This document shows positions 43,417 to 55,500 of a stretch of DNA of 64,000 nt, one piece after another. Under the pieces are notes generated by a model. The model searched no databases, was not told the origin of the DNA, and saw only the letters and a list, made by a program, of their open reading frames with translations. A program made the position numbers and the translations under genes. The stretch lies in NCBI GenBank assembly GCA_022385805.1, contig MU277735.1:1-64000 (forward strand). The letters run 5' to 3'. The stretch's first letter is position 1; every line of letters begins with the position of its first letter. The DNA is from Pilatotrama ljubarskyi. Lineage: Eukaryota; Basidiomycota; Agaricomycetes; Polyporales; Polyporaceae.

Positions 43417-43785
43417 CAGTATGACATGCCGACCGGCTAGAACACCGAGATTGGGCTAGGCAGGCACTGAGACGTATACGGATATGACTTTTGCGGACTT
43501 GGACGACGTGTTGTACGACTTACTGAACGGAATGGTTCATGTGGATGGACCCTGTGCAGTTATGAACCTTGTTGCCCTCGCATTACGCTCGCCTAGTCAA
43601 GCGAGGGGTATATGAATACATTGCAATCGAAATGGTATACACAAGGCGGCGAGTACATACAGGTATCTATCAGAACGCGAATAAATACGTGACCCTCATA
43701 CTTACGCTCGCGCGTGGATGAGAAAGGCATGATCAGGCAAGCACATCAGCTGTGGAACCAGACTGCAGAGCATCTCGCAACGTGT
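43417..43785. other. Convergent 3' region
   Basis: About 370 bases between the ends of the protease and BTB genes. Nothing recognised. Confidence 0.5.
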
Positions 43786-45065
43786 CTAGAAGTCATCCGA
43801 AAAGTAGTCCGCGAGCGACTCCTTGATCTCCCGCATCCGCATCGTCGTCGCCACCAGCGCGCTCTCCCTACAATGCGGCATCGCGTCCAAGAACCCCTGA
43901 CTGGGGATCTCCCGCTCCACCATCGCCTTCATCACGCTCTCCGCGAGCATGATTTTCCCCAACAAATCCTCCCTCGCCAGCCCCGGCATCACCTGCGTCC
44001 CCGTCTCGAGCACGGTCCGCCAAAGCGTCCCGAACGCCTTTGCGCACCGCTGCTGGCTCGCGCACCGCGCGCCGTGCGTCAGCGGCGGTGGCTGCCCCGG
44101 CAGCGCCTCCCATAGCTTCGTAAGCGCGTAGTACCCCGCCAGCAGCCGTACACGCTGGGCGCGCGTCAGCGCCGCTTCGGCGTCCCAGTGCGCCTTGCCC
44201 CGGAGCATGAGCGCGTGGTACGCGAGCCCGACGACAGGGCGCAGGTTGAAGCGTTCCCCGGTGGTCAATGCGAGCGCAAGGTCGCGCCCTTCGCCAATGA
44301 GTCGCTTCCAGCGCGCCATAGCCAATTCGAGGAGGTCCGCGCGTTCGCACAGCGCGGCCAGCTCGGTGATCTGCACGAGGGTGGGCGGGTGTGAGGGTGA
44401 ATGGCCGGGCGTGGCGGGGAGCGTCGGTGCCCCAGGAGTAGGAGCAGCGACTGTAGTGAGCACGTCGTCGAACGCGCCTGAGCGGGAGTAGTAGTGGTGC
44501 AGCGCGGAGAGTCCCCAGTTCATGACGCTGCGGAACTGGTACTTGTGGGTGATGCGGACGAGGTTGACAAGCTGGGTGCTGTCGGCTTCCGCGGTCATGG
44601 CGATCGTGAGTTCATGAGGTCTAGGAATTGTTCAAGGGCCATACATAAGAAACGAGAGATATAGATGGGTAGCTAGGGGACTCACAGCGCATACAGGGCC
44701 CATAGGAGCGCACGAAACTCGTCCGCGGTGTCTCCCTGGAGCCTGATCGGATTGTCGTCGCTCTCGCCCTCCTGCGCCGCCGTCATGCTGGAGTCGGAGC
44801 GCGTCGAGTCCGTCTCGCCCGAGAGCTGGAACATCGTCTCGAACGCCGACTTATCCTTTGTCAGCACCGACCGGTGCACCCTGAATAACGTGTTCTCCAC
44901 GAGCAGCACGCTGTTTCCATCGTTGATGTAGTACGTCGGGTCCCTGTAGGGCAGACGGGGCCCGGGCATCGACAGGAGGAGCATGCCATCGTTGAGGAAC
45001 GAGTTCGTCATCGTCATGAGCGGGCTGTCCGGCGGGAGCGCGGGGTGGTGGTCGTCCTGATCCAT
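43786..45065 (-). CDS. BTB/POZ domain protein
   Basis: Exons 45065-44686 and 44620-43786 (404 aa; 65-nt intron). The N-terminal domain shows the basidiomycete BTB pattern: DPTYYINDGNSVLLVENTLF with RVHRSVLTKDKSAFETMFQL, then DNPIRLQGDTADEFRALLWA. The second exon carries QLVNLVRITHKYQFRSVMNW, the typical helical continuation, with C-terminal helices to the end. Such proteins mediate protein-protein contacts, some as Cullin-3 adaptors. No Kelch or zinc-finger domain is attached. The partner is unknown. Confidence 0.88.
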
Positions 45066-45449
45066 GGTGCGCTAGCGTCTCGCCTAGCGGGGTCGTCGGG
45101 AATATTAGATTGATCAAGGTCCGCCAAAGGGTCGCGATACGCTCAGGAGAGAACAGAGAGCATGGTATGGGGGATCAATGTGGGTATATGAGCAGTTTCG
45201 GGTGCTGCGAGGCGTTGTGCTGGAGACAAACTGCTCGTTCCCGCTCAGCCGCCGCCCCTGATTATAATAGACGCGCTATACCCGCTCAAGCACCCTCTGA
45301 TTCCTCCAGGATTCCTCTCCGTTTCTGACAAAATCATGACGTCGGGCATATATATTCCCATCAGCGTTCTGAGACTTGACGCCTCAGTACAGATTCAATA
45401 GTACGTCTGACTCCTGCTTCAACGAGATCGGTGAAACCGCAGGCCATTT
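45066..45449. other. Short intergenic region
   Basis: 384 bases between the BTB start and the aldo-keto reductase end. Nothing recognised beyond a TATAATA near 45258. Confidence 0.5.
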
Positions 45450-46897
45450 TCACGACCTCGAAATAGTGAGATAAACGAAGGCCACAAACTGGAACAGCAT
45501 TGCTGCTGCCAGGATGTACCGGTATCGGTGGAGGTTCCTCTTCGTAGTCGCGAAGGTGGTTGAGATGATGCCAGGAGGCCCTTTAGCCCCAGCCTCGTCG
45601 ATGGCCGCAATTTCCTCCGCGGTGAGGGGCGCTGCGCGCGAAGAGACGTCAATGTGCGAACTCGTGAGACGTACGATGGTGGGGACGCACGGAGGTCAGC
45701 GACGGCGAGATATTCCTCAAGGTGCTTCTTTGTAGAACTTGTCCTGAGGCCACAGTTCGGTCAGTCGGCAGCTCGGGACAAGATACAAGTACGCACGTCA
45801 CGATCGCAACGCCCTTACTCCTGACCCAGGACAATAGCACTTGAGTAGGCGTAGCGTTCAGCCTTTTCGCCGCAGCCTGGACGGGCTTGTCCACGGGTCC
45901 GCCAGGATATCTGGTGATAGGCCTATGATCATCGGTCAGAGAATTGTAAGCAGTCCGAGGGCACTGAAGTGGCACTTACTGCAGGCTGCTATATGCTTCG
46001 GTGATGATGCCGTGCTTGGCGCTGTACTCGAGAAGCTCCTTGTTCTCCTCGTAGTTATATGGATGGAACAATATCTAAATCTCCCATGTCAATCGAGATG
46101 AGCAAGCGTTTGCGGAGGGCATCATAAGACCTGGTTGACCGCCGGCTTGATTCTCGCGAACTTGAGCAGCTCTTGCAGCTGCACGAGGTCGAAGTTGCTG
46201 ACCCCGATGCTCCTGAGTTCGGGGAACAAGACGGCTCAGTCTCGGGTACCGAACTTCAGGACAGATAATCACCTGGAGAGGCCTGTCTCCTTGATCGTCT
46301 CGAACTGCCGCCATTCCTTTACAATGTCCGTTACGACTGCGGGGTTGTGGATCAAGTACAGGTCCACTTGTTTCAACCCGAGCTACGAGGCGACTTGATG
46401 CATCAAACTCAGTCGACTTCGTTCAAGTCTCGGGAGACGTACTTGGTCGAGACTGTTGCGAATGGCGACAGGAATCGTGGTGCGCCCGGACCACTTGGTA
46501 GTGATGTACAACTCTGAACGGTCGAGCGCGCTATCATGGAGGGCTCGCCCGACACTATCCTCGGTCCCGTACCCTGCGCATTGCCGCACACATTAGGCGA
46601 GCCGCGCAGCTAGGTGTACTTTGCACTTACACTGCGCGGTGTCGATGTGGGAGAAGCCCGTCTCTAGGGCTTGGATCACGTAGTCCGTGACATCCTACGA
46701 GGCAAGAGGGGTCGGTCTGAAGGGGTTCTGCACTTAGGTGTCTGTGATGGACTAACCTGGCCCTTCCACTTTGACCCAGTACCGAAAGCAATAACTGGCA
46801 TCTATCGTAGTTATCATGAACACCCTGTGCTTCCGGAGAGTGCAGGTCCACCACTTACCTCGTTGCCATCATTCAGCTTGACCGTTCCGAATGGCAT
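45450..46897 (-). CDS. Aldo-keto reductase with C-terminal membrane anchor
   Basis: Ten exons: 46897-46859, 46801-46757, 46694-46631, 46573-46443, 46382-46273, 46212-46131, 46074-45980, 45922-45797, 45743-45691 and 45631-45450 (308 aa). The catalytic tetrad is complete: Asp46 (HIDTAQ), Tyr51 (WYGTED), Lys76 (ITTKW) and His105 (DLYLIHNP). SIGVSNFD and the NADPH-binding region VRSKGVAIVTTSSTKKHLEE follow. The barrel ends at LTAEEIAAIDEAG, after which a tail with one hydrophobic segment (YILAAAMLFQFVAFVYLTI) closes the protein three residues before the stop. This would anchor the enzyme to a membrane, facing the cytosol. The carbonyl substrate is not predictable. It is divergent from severin, 316 bp away. 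Confidence 0.92.
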
Positions 46898-47213
46898 TCT
46901 GGCACCTAGCGTGTCCAGGAGGTGGAGGTTGGAGAGAGACGCGTCCCGCTAGCTGCACGACGCGGTGGGAGACTGCGAGGACAAGTATAGGCCAGGGCCA
47001 TCGAGCTGAGTGAGCGCGACCTGCCCGGGAACTCCGGGGAACCGCTGCGTGTTCGCAAGCATCGCAGGGGCTGCCGTCATAGATTAGATAAGGAATGTAA
47101 GCATCTAATCTTATCTCCTCGCCTTTGCACAGCTTCAGACATGATCTCGATCACCGGGTCGATCGGGCTCGTCTCCAGAGGCAACCCAGTCTCCTTCAAG
47201 AGGTCCATCCACC
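46898..47213. other. Divergent promoter between aldo-keto reductase and severin
   Basis: 316 bases. No clear TATA or repeated motif was noted. Confidence 0.5.
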
Positions 47214-48692
47214 ATGAACGCCCTCGGGCTTGATCGTAGAGAGCCTCTCCTCACGAGGCCCACCAAGTACAATATCGAAGACTCGAATATTGCGCTTCTT
47301 GGCTCGGACGTAAGTCTAAGTGACCCAACGTCTCTCAGTCGTATTGAATCCTTCCTCCCGTTGGACCATGACCCCTTTCCACCTTGTCGTTGGTGACCAG
47401 TCGTGACTAACACTGAGTTGAATAGCTTGAGCAGAATGTCAGGCAACATGCAGGTGACAAAGAGCCAGCATGGGACTCAGCGGGCAAACAGCCTGGAGTG
47501 CAGATCTGGCGGATAGAACGCTTCACCGTCAAGGAATGGCCAAAGTCGCACTACGGGTACTTCTACGACGGCGATTCCTACATCGTCCTACATGTGAGTA
47601 CAGTGACGACTCGTATACAAAGTTATACTTGACGCCGTCTTCTTTGCTGCCGCAGACATACAAGAAAGACGAAGACTCCGAGGAACTCTTCTACTACCTG
47701 CACTTCTGGCTCGGTGCAGAGACCAGCCAGGACGAGGCCGGCACAGCCGCGTACAAGACAGTCGAGCTTGACGACCGTACGAGCGCGTCCTCTTTTCAGT
47801 ACTGCGGCACTGACTCGTCGAGCAGACCTCGGCGGCAAGCCCGTCCAGTACCGTGAAATCCAATCCTACGAGTCCCCTCGCTTCCTCTCCTACTTCCCGC
47901 GCTTCATTTGTCTGCACGGAGGCGTCGCATCCGGGTTTCACCACGTCTCCGCCCCGCCCCCAGACAACACTCGCCGACTGTACCGCATCAGTGCCATCCA
48001 GGTTCCCGGGCACGCCACCGCGCACCTGCAGGTCCGCGAGGTGCCAGCAGAGGGCTCGAGCGTTGTGCAAGGCGACGTATACGTGCTCGACATGGGCGAT
48101 CGTGTGTGGCAGTTCAACACGCGCGAGAGCGCGGGGAAGGAGAGGTTCAAAGCTGCCGAGTTTGTGCAGTCGCTCGTGAACGAGCGCCAAGGGCAGTGCG
48201 AAACGACTGTCCACGGTGAGTGTGCCTGAGAGCAGTACCGGAGAACTCACATTTCTGAATCGTGATCGTGATGCCACAGATGAGCACGGGGCAGGAGCGG
48301 GAGTCTTCCTCTCTGCCCTAGGCTTGCAAAGCGTCCCGCCCGTAACAGAACTTTCCTCCGCCTCCCACTCAGAAACGCCTCTCTTCCGCCTCTCGGACGC
48401 TAGCGGCAAAGTGACCTTCGAACGTGTCTTGCCACCTACACTCTCCGCGCTCTCCTCAGACGACGCGTTCGTGTTGGACGCCACCGCCAACCGCCCCGCT
48501 GGGACCCAGGCCGTGTACGTCTGGGTGGGCCGCAACGCATCGCTCACGGAGCGTAGGCTTGCCCTGCAGTACGGGCAGCGGTATCTGTACGAGAGGAGGA
48601 AGGGCGAGGGTAGGAGTGCCTATGCGACGCATATCGTGAAGATGCGCGAGGGCCAGGAGACGGACGCGTTCTTGGCTGCAATGGGTGGTTGA
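47214..48692 (+). CDS. Severin/fragmin-like actin-severing protein (three gelsolin repeats)
   Basis: Exons are 47214-47309, 47426-47593, 47656-47776, 47826-48215 and 48280-48692 (395 aa, usual severin length). The first repeat has YNIEDSNIALLGSD, IWRIERFTVKEWP, GYFYDGDSYIVLHTY and EELFYYLHFWLGAETSQDEA, the classic gelsolin segment 1. The second has RLYRISAIQVPGHATAHLQV and GDVYVLDMGDRVWQFN. The third has PLFRLSDASGKVTFERV and AVYVWVGRNASLTERRLALQ. Such proteins cut and cap actin filaments in response to calcium. The first residues (MNALGLDRREPLLTRP) are less typical than the rest, so a short upstream exon is possible. Confidence 0.94.
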
Positions 48693-49648
48693 GTGGGGAG
48701 TGGCAAGTGTGTTAGAGAGATACCCGGAAGATGCATATATTCCATGTTGTACGGACAGGTCAAATCGAAGAGCAACCCAGCATGCCGTAAGCCCCGATTC
48801 AATATTCACTGGTCGCAGTCCTAATGACTCAGCCATCCAATCTGTCAACGTCTGTAGGAAGCGCACCTCAGCTTGCGTGCAGTTAGCAACTCTAGAGAAG
48901 ACGAGACACATCCCAGCGCAAAAAGTCGACAGCGAGTTTTCCCATGCCTCCTGGCTGGATTGAACAACCGACCTCACCATCACACCGAAGTACGAGTGGC
49001 GCGCTCTACCACTGAGCTAAGAAGGCACGGTTATCTAAAGTAGCAATCTGCATATATCAGGTTTTGATTACTGTATCATGTGAACTCGCGCCACAACGCC
49101 GCCTCATTGCAATTGTCCGCAGTCGCCAAGATGACCACTTAACGTTGAACCTCGGGTTCACATTTTGCGTGACATCCTATGCAGCTGCATGCCGGAATGA
49201 TAGAATATTTGCCTCGCTCGTCCTCTGGCTTCTTGCCCTTCCGACAAGCTCATGTCGGGCTTCTTGGGACTCCGCCAAGATCAGGCCTGTGAACGGGATC
49301 TCGGATATGCCTGAGAAGCTCAAGAACCGAGTCTGCCTAATTTGGGGGGAGTATGGGACAGTATGAACGTTTGTATGAACGCTAGCCCAGTCATGTGTCG
49401 AACGTGTAATATGCTCTCCCCGTCGCTCATCATATTGTTGCCATAGCTCTGCTTTCGGCCGAGCCCCGCCATGAGCTCATGTTCTCTCCCCCCTCGGGCC
49501 ATTCCCAATACGCAGTGGTCTCCGGCGCAGGCCGCCTGTAAGAATACTAATATGCCACACCGTCACCTTTGTCACCGCAGAGGCCCCCTATCCCCGCCCA
49601 CAACGGACTGCTCTTCTCGCCTCCCTCTGCGTCCCGACCAGCATCACC
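48693..49648. other. Intergenic region carrying a tRNA gene
   Basis: About 0.95 kb between two plus-strand genes. It holds the tRNA at 48946-49027 on the minus strand and no other recognised feature. Confidence 0.55.
48946..49027 (-). tRNA. tRNA-Thr (anticodon CGU) with ~10-nt intron
   Basis: Minus-strand sequence starting GCCTTCTTAGCTCAGTGG folds as a full cloverleaf. The acceptor stem is GCCTTCT/AGGAGGC with discriminator A, the D arm GCTC-GAGC, the anticodon stem CGCCA/TGGTG with loop C-T-CGT-A, and the T arm GGTTG-TTCAATC-CAGCC. The anticodon CGT is at 48993-48995. About ten bases (48982-48991) sit after position 37, the canonical tRNA intron site; removing them leaves a 72-nt tRNA. Box A and box B promoters are internal. 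Confidence 0.9.
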
Positions 49649-51958
49649 ATGTCCCCCGGTCCTTCCGCCGATCCGTCCGCCAGTTCCCCTACACCCTCAA
49701 CCGCACCACAGGCTAAACTCTCAACCTCCGATTCCAGTGACGATGATCGCAAGCCCCGCACGCTCATCCTCTGCTTTGACGGCACGAATGAGCAGTATGA
49801 CGGCAATGTAAATCTACTATATCATTGAATGGATCCATGAATTGACCAGGCCTCTCCAGAACACAAACGTCGTAAAGTTCTACTCTCTCCTCAAGAAGGA
49901 CGACGACAACGACCAGCAGCTCTGCTACTACCAGGTGAGATGCCCGTCGTCGTCGGCTGGGAGCGCACGACGCGCAGCCTGCCTCCCTGAGAACCTTCTG
50001 TCCAAGCGGAACCAGTTCAGATCAGAGCTGCCAGTCGGACGTCATAAGGGGCTCGGTCGCTGATCTCAATTCAACCTCGGCCGCAGAGCGCTGACCCATA
50101 TACACACAGCCGGGTGTCGGGACCTATCTCAATCCGGGAGTTGTATCACCCTTGTTCCAATGGGGTGCCAAGCTGCTAGACGAGGCTTTCGCATGGCGAG
50201 TCGAGCTAGGGCTCCGTGCGCGTACATGTTCTTGACTTTCCATCCTCTAGGTACCTTGACGCGCACGTGCGTGGAGGATATCAGTTCCTCATGCAGAACT
50301 ACAACGCCGGCGACAAAATCTGTCTCTTCGGTAGGCTATTACGTAGGCCGGCCCGGTAACAAGTGTACTTACGCGCATACAGGCTTCTCCAGGGGCGCGT
50401 ACACGGCCAGAGCGCTCGCCGGGATGCTTCACAAGGTTTGTGTTGCCAGTGAAGACGCGCCTCCAAAGACATGTGAAGTCGAGCTGACTGGATGTAGATC
50501 GGGCTGCTCCCTAAAGACAACCCGGAGCAGATCCCCTTTGCATACAAACTCTACACCAAGACGGACAAGGACAGCTTGGCCATGGCGGCGGGGTTCAAGC
50601 AGACCTTTTGCCGAACCATCGAGATCGAGTTCGTCGGAGTCTGGTGAGTTGTCCCGCAAACCTCCCAGCAGCACGTATCATGCTCAGTATACGCTATCCA
50701 GGGAGACCGTATCGAGCGTCGGTGTGCTGATGTCCCGCACGTTGCCATTCACCACGGCGAACATGACCATCAAGAGGTTCCGGCATGCCCTCTCCTTGGA
50801 CGAGGTCCGTTCAAATCCTCAGTTCTTGTATGACCACTACAGACCTCAGGTATCAGCACCGCGTGAAGTTCCTACCCAATTTCTACCATCGTGCACCTAC
50901 GTCGTCAGACGTCCGGTTCTCTGTGTTCGACTCCCAGCAGAGCGACGAGACCCGTCAAGAATTAGCACCAGGCGTGCCTCCTGCCACCGCCGACTCCGAA
51001 CCTGGCAAGGCGAGCAAGACCACGCGTCGCGGCTGGTTTGGGAAGTTTGCAAGGTCTCCGGCAAACGTGGAGAAGGCCAAGCTGCATCAGAACAAGGCCA
51101 GGCTGTTGCGGCGCAAAGGACATTCCCCAACTCAGTCCAGCACCTCGAGTCTAGTCGCGGAAGCGCAGGGTGACCGCATCCCCGGCGGCACTGACGTCCA
51201 AGAGGTCTGGTTCGCCGGCTGTCACGGCGGTACGTCCGCACCCCCTCTTCAAACCCCATCTCTCGTCCACAGACCGAGGCTCATCTTCACTTCTATAGAC
51301 GTCGGCGGGGGCGCGGTCGACGACGACGTCGTGGTCAGCCTTTCCGATATCACGCTCCGCTGGATGGTGCGCGAGGTCGTGCTCGCGCAGTGCGGGATCG
51401 CGTTCGACGAGGCCGCCCTCGTCCGCGCCAACATCCCCGAGTCAATCTTCCGCGGGACCGGCTTCCCTCTGCCGGCACAAACGACCATCTCGGTCGGGCC
51501 CCATCATATTGGGCTCGTCCCGCCCGGAGAACAAACCGCGAACGGAGCCGGGCCCCAGCCTGACGCTGCGAGTCCGAGTCCTGGTGGCGGTGAGGGGAGC
51601 GACCCTCTGGACACGAGCGCAGACGCGCTGCAGCCGATACACGACGCGCTCAAGACGTCTCCGATGTGGTGGCTAGTGGAGATCGTCCCCACGTGGTGGC
51701 AGTGGCAGAAGCCCGACGGGACTTGGAAGACGACGTTCTGGTGCGTACCCCCTCTGAGGGTTTCATGCGTCCGAAGAATTTGAGAATGAGACTGACTGCG
51801 GGTGTCGCGCTAGGTGGCACCTGGGGCGGGGGAGGCAGGTTCCCTTGGACGTGCAGCCAAAGTTCCACGTGACGGTGCGGGAGCGGATGCAGGACCCGAA
51901 TCTGAAGTATACCCCGAAGGCGCAATGGAAGGCCGGCACGGAGGTTTATGTCGACTGA
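49649..51958 (+). CDS. DUF2235 alpha/beta hydrolase (Tle1-like family)
   Basis: Ten exons: 49649-49807, 49860-49934, 50110-50195, 50251-50330, 50383-50435, 50498-50643, 50702-50804, 50857-51229, 51299-51740 and 51814-51958 (553 aa). The opening TLILCFDGTNEQYDGN, YLNPGVVSPLFQWGAKLLDE and the nucleophile elbow GFSRG at residues 134-138 (followed by AYTARALAGML) define the DUF2235 family, whose bacterial members include Tle1 phospholipases. EVWFAGCHGDVGGG supplies the C-terminal Asp/His region. Fungal members are uncharacterised; lipid hydrolysis is inference. WETVSSVGV replaces the commoner WDTV. Intron 3 (50196-50250) has a GC donor, and intron 2 is long (175 nt). No signal peptide. Confidence 0.92.
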
Positions 51959-52549
51959 AGGGCACCCGGCGCGACTTTGACGCCCTTCGTATGGTCCTCA
52001 TGAGCTTCAGCACGATGGTTTGACCTGGGGATGGAACGCATATTCATGCGCTCGCGCCTCTATACCACCTTTGCACACTTCACACGATCCCTTCTTTGCA
52101 TTGGACAGTTCTCTACCACTAGCATCGACGTCTCTGATGTACTACCCATCCCTCCACCCGTCCGCACACATATCCTACGCACTCCTACTTTCATACAACA
52201 ACCCGCCTTCGTGGACTCATGTTCTTGCCAATACTCATTCGTCAATGTAGCACCAACCATGTACAACGTATCCACGACCTCTGATGACCGTCACGTCTCC
52301 AACCAGGAGGTCGTTCCAGCATGGATTTCAGAGGCTCTCAGAAGGCGGGACATAGTCAATAAGCTCAGCCGCGAGCTTGTCGTCAGGTCTGGATTGCGTT
52401 ACATGCACACATCTGTAGCTGAAGCATTATTCATTGATAGCTGCCAGTACGACATTGCAATAGTACTACTGCATGGATAGGTTGTAGGGATAATATCAAG
52501 TCCGCTGGTTTTGTGCAGCACCGCGCTGCATGCAGACGCCGCGTGACGC
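51959..52549. other. Convergent 3' region
   Basis: About 0.6 kb between the DUF2235 gene and KGD1. A 149-codon plus-strand frame (52031-52480) has no family resemblance and is not called. Confidence 0.5.
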
Positions 52550-55500
52550 TCATTGCCTGAACGCATCCGCGAGGAACATCTCGATCTGCTTCTTGTGGAG
52601 AGCCTGAAATTCTCGTCAATGAACCGAACATACGCGTCCTTCAACAGGCGGAAATGCACCTTGCTGCCCGTAGCGACGGAGCTCGTCGGCTCGCGGCCGG
52701 CGTAGAGCGGGTACTTGCCCTTGTGGTGCTTCGTCTCGTTCGCCGCGGTGAGGATGCGAGGGCCGACGTACGACCACGCGCCGTTGTTAAGGGGCTCCTC
52801 CTAAACGGCCGTCAGGAACCTGAAGGAGAGAAGGGAGGTGATGGGCGTACCTGGCACCAGAGGAGGTCTGCATTAGGGTACTTGTCGAGGTGAGGCGTCA
52901 ACTGCGCAGAATGTCAGCATCAAGTGAGCGGAAGCGTAGGCGAAGGGGACTTACGAGGTCGTAAGGGAAGGGCGAGAGCTGCTCGATCCTGCTAATTACG
53001 ACGTCGTTGATGCCCTTGTCCTCACGCTCCTGCAGGAGCGTGTGGTACACTTGACCTGGAAGCGACGAGTGAGCTGGGGGCCCCCTGCTTCGCACCAGCG
53101 GGGGCGACTTACCTGTGCAGAGGATGTGCCGGCGGACCTTCTCGGGAGGGACGAGGTTCTCCGGGTGGGGGTCGGGGATGTAGCGGATGAAGTGGGTGTC
53201 GCCGACCATCTCCGAGAGATCAGAGCGGGCGCGGGGGTGGCGGAGGAGGGATTTTGAGAAGAAGAGGATGAGCTGGAAGGGCGAGTCAGCCACCAAGACA
53301 AGGGAGAGTGAGGCGTTTGACTTACGGGTTTGCGGAAGCCACGGTGGATCTGACGACGGAGGACGTGGAACTGCAAGAATATGTATTAGTATCGGCGGAC
53401 GGGCAAGAGAGCAGGTTGGGCGTACGTAGTTCGCCGGAGTCCTACAAGGAAACAGGATCAGCAATATATCCATGCCTTACGCAAACACCGCAGTCGACTT
53501 ACGTGGGGTAGACTACCTGCATGTTGCAGTCCTGGTGCTGGCGTTCGATTTTCTCGGGGGTAGGGAAGATGTGCGGGTGGTCATCGCACAGCTGGAGGAA
53601 GCGCTCCATACGGCCGCTCGAGTGCTCTGGACCCTGACCATCGAAGCCATGGGGGAGGTTCACGACGAGGCCGGTGCGCTGAAGCCACTTGCGCTCGCCG
53701 GACGCGATGAACTGGTCGATGATGCACTGCGCGTTGTTCGCGAAGTCGCCGAACTGCGCCTCCCAGATCGTGAGCGCGTCGGGCGAGACGAGCGAATAGC
53801 CGAGCTCGAACCCAAGCGCGCCGTACTCTGACAGCGACGAGTTGCACACGACGAAGCGCGCCTGGCCGCCGCCGAGGTTGTTCAGCGGCACGTACTGCTG
53901 CTCGGTCTCCTGGTCATGGATGACCGCGTGTCGCTGGGAGAACGTGCCGCGCTCAACGTCCTGGCCGGACACGCGCACGTGGATCTTCTCGAGCGCGAGG
54001 GAGCCGAAGGCGAGCGCCTCAGCGGTCGCCCAGTCGATGTTTTTGCCCTCTTCGATCGTCTTGCCGCGGTTGGTCAGGATACGTGCGAGGTTACGGTGTG
54101 GGTGGAAGCCATCGGGGAACGTGGAAATGACCTTGCCGACGTGCTTGAGGACGTCCTCGCTCGTACCAGTGTTACGGGAAGGCAGGTTCTGCTCGACGAG
54201 CTCCTTGGGCGAAGGGAAGCCCGGCCAGCTTGAAGAGAGCCACTCTTTGCTGGTCGGTACGTAATCCTTCGCGCCCTCGGCGCCCTTCTCGAGCATACCC
54301 CAGACCCACTTCTTGTGGTCCTCGATATCCTTCTCAGTGAACGTGCCGCGCTCAATGAGCTGCTTTGTGTACTTCGTGAGCGTCGTCGGCTGCTTCTCGA
54401 TCGCTTTGTACATGCGCGGCTGTGTGAAGCTCGGCTGGTCCGTCTCATTGTGCCCGTGGCGGCGGTAGCACACGATGTCCACAATCACGTCCGACTTCCA
54501 CTTCGCGCGCCAGTCCGCGGCCAGCTGGCACACGAAGTTGACCGCCTCGACGTCGTCGCCGTTTACGTGGAAGATCGGCGCGTCGAACGCCTTGGCGATA
54601 TCGGACGGGTACGGCGTCGAGCGCGAGAAGCGGGGGTCCGTCGTGAACCCGATCTGGTTGTTAACGATCAGGTGCACAGTGCCGCCCGTGCCGTAGTTGA
54701 GTAGGTTGTGGAAGCCCATTGTCTCATACACTACGCCCTGGCCCGCGAACGCGGCATCGCCGTGCAGGAGGATGCCCATGGCGGTGTTGTGCGTCTGCTC
54801 GTCGTTCGCGAAGTGCTGGAGCGCGCGGGTCTTACCCAGGACGAGCGGATCCTCGGCCTCGAGGTGCGAAGGGTTCGCGACCAGAGACAAGGACACCTTC
54901 TTGCCGGAGGGCGTCGGCCGGACGTAGTTGGCACCCAAGTGGTACTTGACGTCGCCAGCTGGGAAGTCGTCGTCGTCAGCCGTCCCAGAGAACTCATTGA
55001 GGATGGCCTCAATGGGCTTGCGAATGACGTTCGCGAGGACGTTCAGACGACCACGATGAGGCATGCCGATCGTGATGTTCTGGACACCATGCTCGACGGA
55101 CCGGTCGATGAGCGCCTTCATGCCGGGGATGAGAGCCTCGCCACCTTCGAGACCGAAACGCTTCTCATTTGGATACTTCGTGGCAATGAACTTCTCGAAC
55201 GACTCCGACCAGATGAGGCGGTCGAGGACCATGCGCTTCTCCTCGACGGTGTAGTTCCACGGCTTGGGGATCTCGATGCGCTCCCGGATCCAATCGCACT
55301 TGTCTTTGTCGGGGATGTGGACGTACTGGAAGCCTATCGAGCCGCAGTATATGCGCTTGCAGGTCTTGATGACTTCGCCGAGCGTCATGGTTTTCCTGTC
55401 CTCCGTGGCGAAGTGAGGGAGGATACCGGGGCCGAGCGTGATTGGGGTCTCCAGGTCGCGTTCGGTGAAGCCATACCGCGCAAGTTCCAGCTCGGGAGGG

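Noticed and set aside
52031..52480. 149-codon plus-strand frame between DUF2235 and KGD1
   Set aside because: No domain, signal or splice context; lies in convergent 3' regions and reads as chance.
52604..52659. KGD1 C-terminus read through as [20 protein letters not shown]
   Set aside because: This is an intron retained in frame; splicing it gives the expected tail [14 protein letters not shown] followed by a stop.
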